From: Sclerotiophoma versabilis
Taxonomy: Eukaryota > Ascomycota > Dothideomycetes > Pleosporales > Didymellaceae
Direction of reading: 5' to 3'
NCBI GenBank assembly: GCA_012274445.1
Contig: JAAROD010000058.1
Span: 372,001-436,000, forward strand
DNA length: 64,000 nt
Shown here: piece by piece, positions 11,351 to 21,034 of the stretch
Layout of the letters: each line of letters opens with the position of its first letter
Position numbering within the stretch: the first letter of the stretch is position 1
The notes under the pieces: model-generated
The model's input: only the letters and a program-made list of their open reading frames with translations
What the model was told of the DNA's origin: nothing
Databases searched by the model: none
Position numbers and translations under genes: made by a program

Positions 11351-12434
11351 ATGGCCGCAGATGTGTCCATGGAGAATGAAATATCTCTGAGCCCCGCTCC
11401 TAATGCTGACAACAAACCGTCAGCGACACCTAACGTTCTCGAAGTCGTGTTTGGGTCGCTGTTGATCAAGCCATGGTATCCATCATTCTACCCAGAGGAG
11501 CTCGTTGGCCGTAAAGTGGAGCGGCTGTATGTGTGCCAATGGTGCTTCAAGTATACCAAGGAGCTTACAGGCTTCATCAAGCATCTTGTAGGTTCAACAA
11601 GCCTCCTTAACCATCACGCGTAAAGCTGACAACCAACGCAGAGAGCTTGTTCCCTGCGCGGCACAGAGTCACTGGGCAACCACGTCTACACATCAAACGG
11701 ATACTCGCTCTATGAGATCGACGGCGAGAAGAATAAGCTCTATGCACAGAACCTCTGTCTCTTCGCCAAACTCTTCCTCGACACGAAGTCCGTCTTCTAC
11801 GATGTCACAACCTTCCTCTACTATCTCCTCGTCGCGCACAACCCTACGCCAAGCATAGCAAATACACAAATTGATGGGGACGCGCCGGTCGCTCAGAATC
11901 AGGTCGTAGGCTTCTTCAGCAAAGAGAAGATGAGCTGGGATAATAACAATCTGGCGTGTATACTGGTTTTCCCACCATGGCAGAAGCAAGGCTTGGGTCA
12001 AATACTCATGGGTGCGAGTTATGAAATGAGTAAGAGGGAGGGACGGATGGGAGGGCCTGAGAAGCGTAAGACGGCCGCTTTTCAGAAGGACACAGTTGCT
12101 AACCAAATGTACAGCACTCTCTGACCTCGGTCGTCTGGCATACGTGCACTATTGGTCGCAAACGCTCGCACGCACTCTACTATCCTGTCCGTCGAAGAAG
12201 ACATTGACGGTGCACGACCTTGGCCAAAAGACGTTCATCGTACCAGACGACATAATAGCGACCTTACAAGCCATGAATGTGCTTGAGCACAAGAAGAGGG
12301 GCGGCGCGGAGGCCGTCATCAATAAGGCAAAGGTCAGGACTTGGGTGGAGAAGCACCAAGTGGACTTGAAGAGTCCAGTCGATTCAGAAGCATTTGTGTT
12401 GAGAGATAGAAGCCAGAGTGAGAGTGAAGAGTAG
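11351..12434 (+). CDS. SAS2: MYST-family histone acetyltransferase, Sas2-like
   Basis: Predicted nuclear enzyme transferring acetyl groups from acetyl-CoA to histone lysines; yeast Sas2 targets H4 K16. Three exons (11351..11587, 11642..12065, 12115..12434) give 326 residues, close to yeast Sas2. The first splice restores the MYST C2HC zinc finger (C62, C65, H78, C82); the second restores GGPEKPLSDLGRLAY. Catalytic features present: the acyl-accepting cysteine about C185 (NNLACILVF), the acetyl-CoA loop QKQGLG and the general-base glutamate about E219 (PEK). There is no chromodomain or tudor domain, unlike Esa1, which together with the short length favours Sas2. Both introns have GTAGGT/GTAAGA donors and CTGAC/CTAAC branch points. 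MYST membership is certain; the Sas2 subtype is likely. Confidence 0.92.
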
Positions 12435-12987
12435 GAGGTATACATTCAAGAGGGAGAGGTCGAGCTCAGGCGCTTTTTTTTTTAGATACCCCAGTTCCTG
12501 TCACAATCAGTACAAACATGTCAAACTGACTTGTGCATAGGCGAGAACCTATTCGGGGAAGACACTACAACTGTAGCTGATTTGCACCGCGTGGTCAGAT
12601 CTGCGCTTTATGCACAGCTACCTTGTTGTTTGGGCACAGGTCCTGACTTTCATGCAAGACTGTGTCTAATCAGCATTAGCCGGTCTTTGTGAGATTTGTT
12701 TCACAGTAGCCCTTGATGATCACTCCCACGCTTCATTACTTCACTTCGACAAGCTGGCTACGGACCAGGGTACGCAGGAAAGATAACCACGCTATCACCG
12801 TTATCCAATCATTCAGATCGTCTCACTAAGCAATGGCAATCAATCCTACCCCATGGTCAGCCATCATGGTAAAGGCAAATGACGCGTGACAAAGGCACAA
12901 GCTGGTCACAGCAAACTGTGATTCTATATCACCAGCCGGCTCCTGGTCCAATCCTATTTTTCCACCACAACCTCGAAACAATCGACA
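12435..12987. other. Intergenic spacer
   Basis: 553 bases between two plus-strand genes, holding the end of the acetyltransferase transcript (T-rich run at 12475-12484) and the promoter of the MYND gene. No other feature seen. Confidence 0.5.
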
Positions 12988-13698
12988 ATGTCCGTTCCTT
13001 GTGGTACAGCGACCAATCCGCAGCTTTGCGGTGTATGCCCCAATCTCGCAACTTTCACCTGCTCGGAGTGCAACAACATGCCGTACTGCTCAAAAGCTTG
13101 TCAGACTGGCGACCACAACCAACACCGGATGCTCTGCGATCAGTTCAGGAACTTCCAAGATCAGCACCGCCCCTCTCCCAACCATCGCCGCGTAATCTTC
13201 TTCCCACACAATGAGAATCGCCCACGCTTTGTGTGGCTCAAGTATCATGGTAACCTTAAGTGGATGAATGCCGACTACAACGATCTCAAGCGCTACATTC
13301 CATACGAGCCTACCGCCAGCGGAATGTTCTTTGACAGCCATCGTGAGCTCAAGCGCCAGTACAACAACACTTTCTGGATGCAAAAGATTGGCAACCCCAT
13401 AATCGATGCTGTTATGCCGACCAACGGCAGCCTCACCCCACTACTTGGCCAATATGCAACATGCTGGAGGGGCCCCATCATCTGCATGGCGCCTACCAAG
13501 TATGCACTGGACATGACGTGGGATGAGTACGATGAGCAAGATCAGATTGATTCGGACATTCTCATCCCGTACGATCTAGACACCACCTCCCTGGCTATGC
13601 ACGTGGCTTTTCTTCGCTTCGTAGCAAAGTATGGACACATGGGCCGCGCGTATGGCGTTGAAGCTGAAGGTGTTGGAGATGGTTTCGACCCGCAGTAG
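12988..13698 (+). CDS. MYND-type zinc-finger protein
   Basis: Intronless, 236 residues. The N-terminus is a complete MYND zinc-binding domain with ligands in the expected order and spacing: C14, C17, C25, C28, C34, C38, H46 and C50, including the hallmark MPYCSKACQ. The remaining 180 residues are aromatic- and charge-rich with no SET domain or other motif I recognise. MYND domains usually bind proline-rich partner peptides, so a protein-interaction or gene-regulatory role is likely, but the partner cannot be guessed. No overlapping reading frame competes with it. Confidence 0.85.
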   Translation: MSVPCGTATNPQLCGVCPNLATFTCSECNNMPYCSKACQTGDHNQHRMLCDQFRNFQDQHRPSPNHRRVIFFPHNENRPRFVWLKYHGNLKWMNADYNDLKRYIPYEPTASGMFFDSHRELKRQYNNTFWMQKIGNPIIDAVMPTNGSLTPLLGQYATCWRGPIICMAPTKYALDMTWDEYDEQDQIDSDILIPYDLDTTSLAMHVAFLRFVAKYGHMGRAYGVEAEGVGDGFDPQ

Positions 13699-13915
13699 AT
13701 ATTTCTATGTTAGCGAAATGACGAGACCATGCGCATAAAACAGTTTGACTCTACTCTAATTCGTATTCTTCGATGGCGTCTTGATATCGTTGTATCCATT
13801 CGTACATATCTCCCTCCTTTCAATGAATCAAACATACGGGTATTCCATTCCAAATCGAAAATCCTCCCTAACACCAAACTCCAAAAGAAAAAATGACCCA
13901 GCCTCAACTAGCGTC

Positions 13916-14602
13916 TCACTTCTTCTCTCCACCCAGATACCCAACCACATCTCCACACCTTTCCAACCTCGCTCTTGTCTCTGGCAATCCCTTATTCAAC
14001 CTCCCCAGCCCTTCCACCGCCCTCTCCCAATTCCGTCTAACCTCTTCTTCCCTCCGAATCTCCACGCTTAACACATCATCCCCACCCACCGTCTCAGCCT
14101 TTTGCAGCGCCTCAGCGCTCAACCTTTCCAACTCCGCACCCTCCATCTCAAACTGAGTCCGGAACCGTTGCGCAGCAGCTGCAGGCGTCTCCCTCCTATG
14201 CTTACTTATACTCGCAACAAGCTTATCGCGCCTATTAACCGCCTCCGCCAGCCTAGCCCGTAGCTTCTCATCGAAAGGCTCAAACTCGTGCTTCTCTACG
14301 CCCTCCACGCCCTCCACCTTATCTATCTCCATAGCGTCGCCGCCTTCGAAGCCTCCGCCACGCGCCTGCGCAATAACGTCCAGCCCATTGATGGTCATGT
14401 TCTGCTTCAACCCTGTGAGTACTTGCGCTACGAATAAGTCGACTAGGACTTCGGTTTGCGCGCGCAAGTCGTCCGCTGAGTCGGAGGGTTGCGCGGGGAG
14501 GTGTAGATCTAGCTTCTGCCGCGCGGCGGTTCGGATTTGTGATGTTAGGTAGGCGAGATCCCCGGGGCTTTGGAGCTCGATTTTGCGGTGCTCGGACTGC
14601 AT
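13916..14602 (-). CDS. MIS14: Kinetochore protein Mis14/Nsl1 (Mis12/MIND complex subunit)
   Basis: Intronless 228-residue protein. The N-terminus (HRKIELQSPGDLAYLTSQI, then AARQKLDLHLP) matches the start of fungal Mis14 proteins, which form the Mis12/MIND complex with Mis12, Nnf1 and Dsn1 and link the inner kinetochore to the Ndc80 complex. The NGLDVI segment near residue 73, an acidic linker and a long helical C-terminal half rich in Glu, Arg and Leu also fit the family. A 217-base gap on the 3' side separates it from the convergent MYND gene. Assignment is by recalled family resemblance, not by search. Confidence 0.82.
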   Translation of the reverse strand: MQSEHRKIELQSPGDLAYLTSQIRTAARQKLDLHLPAQPSDSADDLRAQTEVLVDLFVAQVLTGLKQNMTINGLDVIAQARGGGFEGGDAMEIDKVEGVEGVEKHEFEPFDEKLRARLAEAVNRRDKLVASISKHRRETPAAAAQRFRTQFEMEGAELERLSAEALQKAETVGGDDVLSVEIRREEEVRRNWERAVEGLGRLNKGLPETRARLERCGDVVGYLGGEKK

Positions 14603-15133
14603 CGTGTAGATTGTGTGGAGGTGGGTGCGCGGCGTGCGCTTTGGGTCGAGAGTTGGTGTGTGATGGCGATTTGAGAACTCAGAGTGAATACGTAGCGATA
14701 TTTTTAGACAGTGATAAGGTGGTAGGTAGTGTGGGCGCGTTATTGGTGAGTGTGTTGATGTTGACTTGGGCTTTGTTTTGGTGTTGTTTGCGCCGGAAGA
14801 TCAACGCGCTTGTCGCCGCGGCTGTCGCGCTAGTTTAAGACTGAGATGGGGCTGGCGCGTGCGTCACCTCTGAGGGAAGCTGCTCTTGGAACTGTGCACG
14901 CAACATTACAGCTTGCATGTATGTTATTATACGATTTATATTGAAAAGCTCGATTGAAATATACTAAAGTAACCCAGACACAATAACGCCTTATCGCCGA
15001 GCCCTCGAACCTATACGCCAGCGGCCCATAAGTGTCCCCAGATGCTCCATACCCGAAAAATGATTGCATGTACGCCGTAAATCATGTTGTAGTGTTTGCT
15101 TGGCCCCAGGCAAGATCATGGTAATGCCCGTTG
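14603..15133. other. Intergenic spacer
   Basis: 531 bases between two minus-strand genes: the promoter of the Mis14 gene and the 3' end of the next gene. Nothing else could be supported. Confidence 0.5.
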
Positions 15134-15733
15134 TTAAGAAGACGGGAACATATTCTTAACCTCCTCGTCCGTAACCACAATGTCCTCTACAGGATCCTGT
15201 CGACGCTCGAGGTCGTCGAAGTGGAAGTCGGCGTAGCTGGGCAGAAACATTTCTATCGCATCGTTAGCACCATGTTCAAACCACGTCTCGCCCAACAAGG
15301 TGGCGCATCCAAAGAAGTTCAGAAACATACCCTGATTCCAGTCAAAGCCCTGGCTGGCCTTGACACAGGTGATCAACCTCGGAAACTCCGCATCGCCAAT
15401 ATTGACAACCGTGTGCTCTGCCTTGGAGAACGACGCAGCTGCTCCGCATTAGCACTCGTCATACCACAATACCGCAGCGCTATCGCTCCTTATCGATACG
15501 GCGATAAGAGCTCCGCACCACGGCATCGACCTGTCCTCGATGGAGTGGGACATACACATAAGACTCGGCCTTCTCGCCTTACTTGCCGACTGTGGACTCG
15601 AAGCTTCGAAGCTGCCATATGCGGACTGTTGGTACGACGAAGGGCTTGAGGAGCTGCTGCCGACCGATTCGGACATGCTCGCTCGTTCAAGCTGCTTGTT
15701 CTTGCGCTTAGGGATAGCAATGGAAGAAGACAT
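15134..15733 (-). CDS. Unrecognised 134-residue protein with conserved-looking acidic C-terminus
   Basis: Three exons, complement(15134..15252, 15331..15438, 15556..15733). Introns of 77 and 117 bases have GTATGT donors and GCTAAC/GCTAAT branch points, and both joins keep one frame. The protein has a basic start (PKRKNKQLER), a Ser-rich low-complexity stretch (21-52) and a compact C-terminal part: AEHTVVNIGDAEFPRLITC, FDWNQEMFLPSY, then DDLERRQDPVEDIVVTDEE. The careful intron structure and this dense C-terminal half argue for a real conserved gene. There is no signal peptide or membrane helix, so it is probably cytosolic or nuclear. Function unknown. The first acceptor could also lie three bases upstream, adding one residue. 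Confidence 0.75.
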
Positions 15734-16701
15734 GTTTGCAATTTAGAGATAAGAAACACCGATAAAACCTATCGAAAAAGTTCAAAGAGAACGTAGGTGT
15801 GTGAGTATCATAAGGAAGAGGAAATCGAGGAGGAGTTGAGGTTCAAGTCGCAGCCTCAAGGAGTCAGATGCGAGGCAGCCAATCGGAGGGCGTGACTGCC
15901 TGGCGATCGCCGCGCTAGTTGGCGTGCGTGTGACAGGTACGGGAAGGGACGATGATGCTATATGATGTTATCTCTTATCGCGAATGGTAAGTAGGTGCTC
16001 AGATGCCGGAGAGAGCCACTGTATCATCAGCTGCTCGCTGCTTGTGCTTCAACGGCCGTTATAATGTTTGGAGTAGTGTTGACCGCAGAGACAGTTGATG
16101 CAGTATGTGACATGATCCGGAGCCTCGTCACCACCGTGACTGACCCTTGCTGTTACAGCAGACAAAGAAGACATGCATGATCAAACATTCCATTACTTCG
16201 GCATAAGACTCCGTTACATCAAATTATTCCATCATATCGTACATATCGCTCGTGTAACAAAAGAAGCACATAATCGGTCCTGCCGAAGCATGAATTCGAC
16301 ATTCACAATCACTCCCTCTGTGGCCTGCTATCGACCTTCCACGAGCGTAAAATGCGTGCAGAGCGAGCGTACAGAAAGATAAAAGAAAAGCAACGCTGAA
16401 ATAACAAGTCTACACTACCAGTCCAAAGCCCTCGAGCTTCATGTCGCGATAGTGCATTTCGAGTCTCTTCCTCTGCTCGAGCAATCTCTTGAAGGAGAAC
16501 TGGCTTTGTCGCCACCTCAGGGTATCCCAACAAGACCATCACAAACCCCAATGAAACTCCGCAGCGCCGTAAGGATAGTCGTGGGTGAAGATAGAAGGAT
16601 TACGTACGTCGAAGAGGGCGTCAAACGGCGGTGACAACATAGCAAAAACTGGGGGTATCATATTGTCGTCGTGGAAGCTCGCGCGACGGGACGAGACGAG
16701 T
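15734..16701. other. Gene-free stretch
   Basis: About 970 bases holding the promoter of the preceding minus-strand gene and the downstream region of the RasGAP gene. Short open frames here have no supporting features. Confidence 0.5.
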
Positions 16702-19255
16702 CTACCATCCCTTCTTTCGTGCGAACCGCCTGTTGAGGAGGACCAGCACCTTGGAGACGTTGAATTGAACGTACTCTAGATCAAGATCTTCCTGGTTATC
16801 CTTCTGCATCTCAAGGAGATCGTCAAGCTTCAAATCCAGTTCCAGGAGACCGCGGTTGCGGCCCTTGTAATGCAACGAGATAACAAACGTTCCTGGCAGT
16901 GGACTTGTGAAGTTGAAGTAGATGTTTGCCCGTCTGTTCTCTGGAACGTTGCTCTTCTGGATGACGCCTTCCTTCTCCAATTGTTGATGGGTAAATTTGT
17001 ATGGTCCCAATACTTGATGTTTCTGCTGTTTCCTTGTCTTGCCTTCTGACTGGCTTCGAACGTTGTGCAGGTAGGATTTGTATGTCTCCAGTTGGCCGAC
17101 CAGGTAGTTGTTGTGATCGCGTATCGTGCGATACACTTCCTCAAGCTTCCTTGTCTCATCGATCGTCTTTTCTTTCATTGACCCCAAGTGGACTAGTTCC
17201 TGCTCGACCTCATCTCTGAGCAGCGAAAACCCGTCTTCTTTGTCGATGACACCCAGATCTTGTAGCTGGCTCAGCAGTTCCATACTGCGAATGCCTTTCT
17301 TCACCATGACCGAATCGTTTTTCGTTGTGGCTGCAGCCTCAGCAATTCTATCAAGCCTCAACGGTCTCCGAGTGATGGATGTGCTGGGTGGTAGCGAGCG
17401 GAGGATCAATACGAATGTACTTTTTGCCTCCATGAAGAAGATCTCCTCCTGTGTGATGTCGAGCGCCGCAGTTAGATCATCAAGCGGTGTTTCCCACTTG
17501 CTGAACAAAGGCAGATTAATAGCCCTATTTTCTTTACGTGGAAGTTGGGCCGGTGCTGGCCCAAGCTCCTGTAGAATCACACCAAGATGTGAGCTGTCGT
17601 CTCTTGCCTGAAGCAAGTCAGTAACCCTGTCTTTGGCGTCATCCCTTCGCGCAAGCTTTGAGCTTACCAACTCCGTCGCATGCCTCTCCAGTAATTGATG
17701 CGTCGCATAGACTTCGTTGAGTGTGATGGACAGTTCAAGATCTCTCTTCGACAACGCCACATAGTTGTCCATCTCGAGTGTCTCGTAGAAGTCTTGCACT
17801 TCGCACAGATCAAGGAGGAACTTGTTGATGCGGTCCTTATTTTGGTGCACAAAAGGCTGGAGCTTAGCCATGTACGGCTCCTTCGCATATGAGGGCTTGT
17901 TGGCCAAGTTCTGCAGCATTTTCGCAATGTAGGTAAGCGTGCGCTTTGGATTTTCGGCTGGCGTTGCGTCGATGAGCATGTAGGATCTTGGCGTGACAAT
18001 TGCAGGGTTGATGAAACGTAGAAAAAAGAAGCCGCCGATGAGTGTGCATATTGTCTGGTCCTGCGCATCCGGGTATTTTCGTCGTGACAAGCTGCGAATC
18101 TGCTTGCATATCCAGCGAATACCGTAGGGTGTCTCTTCGAGACCTTTGATGATGGTTGACAGGAAATTGTTGGCGATCTCCATAAGCATATTCAGGCGCG
18201 GGGCAATGATCTGCTGGACCTTCTCGTTCTCTGCGGCTTGCTCTGCTGTGACACCCTTTGGGAGATGCGCCGGTAATTGCCCTTGCTCTTCAAGTTCAAG
18301 GACCATTTTTTCATAGACCTTGAGAGGATTGATTTCCAGATCTAGATCCTTCAGCTCAATCAGAGAGTTGATGCTGTCCTGCAGCACAACTTTAAGGTAG
18401 CTCTGGCCAGGTCCTCTCCGTGTGTATGTAGTCATCATTCGAGATACGGGTGTATTGGCGCGCAATAGCGAGCTGTAGTCTGGTGTGTTGTCGAATTGGT
18501 ATGTGAGCACAGACTAATTGAGATTAGTGGATTGCACGTTAGGACGAGGATTTGCTGCGTACCTGGAACATAGTCAAAAGCAAGTGCTCCTCGCGGCTCT
18601 CGTACTGATTCCCATAGATTGTGAACATGACAGTCTGGAGCAGTGCATCGATCTCAGCCATTGAGACTAGTCGGCAAAGGTGAGCGATATGTCTTGGTTC
18701 AGACTGGAGCAGGAACAGCAGGTTGCCGTATCTCTGTGTCTTCTCGTCGTTGGGGAACGAGCCTTCTTGCAGTTCGAGTCCATCTTCGAGGTGACTTGCG
18801 ACTTCGTTTTGCTGTGACACGGTCAATATCCATAGTGGTTGCTCGATACCTGAGTAATGCCTACCTCTTCCAGTGCCATGCGGTTTTGAATGAGCAATGC
18901 TATCCGTGAGTCGAGGTAGCGGACGTCCTTCTCGAGTACGAAGTTCTTCTTCGACTGGGACGAGATCTTGGACTTCAGCTCTCGTAGTATCTTCTGGGCT
19001 AACCATTGTCAGACCAGGTTCGAGATGGCATATACAGAAAAGCTTACCTCTGGCCAGATCGTCTTCAATCTCAAGCTCCTTGTCCTTGGCAGACATGGAC
19101 AGATATAGCGCCGTGACCGAGTAACGCTTCGACTGGCGCATGGACCGTGAGCCATCGTGGGATGACATTGTGTTCTGGCGCGAGACAGGGACAAAGGACG
19201 AAGTGGTGGACGAGGTCGATGCCCGTGAAGGGGCGTGCAGCATGGAGACGGCCAT
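16702..19255 (-). CDS. Ras GTPase-activating protein (Gap1/GapA type)
   Basis: Stimulates GTP hydrolysis by Ras, switching it off at the cell cortex. Four exons, complement(16702..18513, 18563..18811, 18865..18998, 19048..19255), give 800 residues, close to S. pombe Gap1. The introns are 48 to 53 bases. Order of parts: a Ser-rich N-terminus; a coiled-coil-like charged region (KDKELEIEDDLARAQKILRE, spanning the first splice); the RasGAP domain from about 130 to 480, with FLRFINPAIVTP near 361 and the RANTPVSRM loop near 205; and the RasGAP C-terminal domain found in IQGAP/Gap1-type proteins, ending VLVLLNRRFARKKGW. Each exon join restores family-like sequence. Three introns cluster in the first third, and the catalytic half is one exon. 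Confidence 0.9.
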
Positions 19256-21034
19256 GTCGAGGGATTGCTGAGACCGCCGGCTGCGACCAGAGCTGGGCGA
19301 GGAAAAGGGCGTGAGGTGGGTGAGGTGGGTGAGGTAAGCGGTTGCACGAGTCGCGGGGGGTGGGCACGAAGAAAGTCAACAGCTCGGTAGTGTGCGACTG
19401 TGTGCCGGTGGCAGTGACACTCGGCGCTGCGGGCCTCTTTGTGCGCGCAGAGGGGTGCTGCAGCGGGGATGTCCGTCTAGCGAGGCTGTCGCGGCGCTTT
19501 GATGAGGGTCTGTCGCGGTGCTTGTGTGACAGGTGTCAGAGTGTCGGGGCGTGGCGTGCGAGGGGAGTGCGGGCGCGGATGGTGTACTCTGCGCCCGGGC
19601 TGGATATCAAGATGTCTGAGGGCAGTGGGCTCTGCGCCAGGGCTGGATATCAGGATGTCTGAGAGTGGCGCACTGAGGAAGTCGCGACGGGCAGTGCGGG
19701 GACAGCACAGGACATCAACGTGAGCGACAAGATCAGCAACCGGCCGCCTGTGACATTCCAGAAGAGCGACGCGTCTCCGGGGGCAAATGAGCGGGCGAGA
19801 AGGGGAGAACCTCAGGACGTGAAGCGCAGAGTGTAGGGCACCAGTGATGGGCGGGCGGAAAGGAGCAGCGTATGTTTCAGCGCGTGGCCGGCTAGCACGA
19901 GTGGGTCGGGCGGTGGTGGAGAGCTGCTGCACTGGTCCGCTGCAGGCGACGGCGGGAAGGGAAGTCGCAATTGCACCGGTGCGACGACACAAACTGCGCG
20001 AAAACAGCAGCGTTTGCTCCGTTGCAGCTAACAGCGCGCGTACTACCTAGATGCAGTGCTGGGGATGGAGATGCAGAGAGGGGCCGGGATGCTAGGGCAG
20101 GGTTCGCATGCATGCTGCGCCGGCCGCAGCTCTGATGAAACGGTGGTCAGGTGCTGCTCTTGTTCAGGGGCCCTGGAACCTAGCGAGCGGGTCGCGCGCA
20201 CTGTCACTCGCCGGTTCCTGACTAGCAGACGTCAAGACCGACCTGTGCGCAACCTCCATCTTCGTTGCCTGCGTGCGGGCGTGGCCTTCAGTGTTGTTCA
20301 TTCACCGTGGCATGGCATGCTATGGCATGGAATGCACTTGCGCACTGCCCACCCCAACGCATGCTGCAGGAGCCTTTCCATGGACCGACTCGCCGACTCG
20401 CCTCTGCGTACAGGCCGCAGACCAGCAGCTCTCTCGGCGCTATTGCACCGTCATCATGAACGACTATCGCAATGTATCTTGATAACGCTTCATTTGCATT
20501 CAATACCCGCCACCCGCCTGACAGCCACATTGATTGCAGTACTATGTGGGCTTTACCACTGTTATTGTATCGAAGACTACTGCCGTTCCTAATCGAGAAT
20601 CACGCCACTTTTCCTCTTCCATCCTACTGCGCCGACATGCAGTCATGATTCGGTAACGCATTCTTCATCTACCCGCGCTGAACGCACTGCGAGCCATGGT
20701 TCCCAATCCGCTCCCACTACATGGCCAAGCGAGCGCCAAGCTGCGCACACGTTCGTATGGGAATCCTTCTTCCGAGTACGCCGAGTGCAAGGAGAACGCC
20801 TAAGGCACCATGTAGATCCGTTCATTAGATCCATACAGATGACGCCATAAATGCTACTATCCTAACCCATAAAGCTTGAAACGCCGTGAACACGAACTCC
20901 TCGTCTTTGACTTTCCACTCAGACGTGGCTTGTTCCTGACTCTCGGGCATTGACTCTGTCGTCCGTGCGTGGCGATCATTGCACCCGTTCCCCGAGTTGG
21001 CCAGGAATGCGTGCGATGGAGAATGCCTGTGCGC
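19256..21034. other. GC-rich intergenic region
   Basis: About 1.8 kb with many overlapping small open frames on both strands, all with arginine-, proline- and alanine-rich composition typical of chance translation of GC-rich DNA. It should include the RasGAP promoter and leader and the 3' end of the DUF6594 transcript. It also holds the direct repeat at 19587-19669. Confidence 0.5.
19587..19669. repeat. Two-copy imperfect direct repeat of about 43 bases
   Basis: Two adjacent copies (19587-19629 and 19630-19669) share CTCTGCGCC, GGGCTGGATATCA and GATGTCTGAG. The second has two substitutions and a 3-base deletion. They lie about 330 bases upstream of the RasGAP start. No coding role seen. Confidence 0.8.

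Noticed and set aside
19477..19992. 171-codon open frame on the minus strand
   Set aside because: Arg/Pro/Ala/His-rich composition, overlapping frames on both strands, no splice or domain support.
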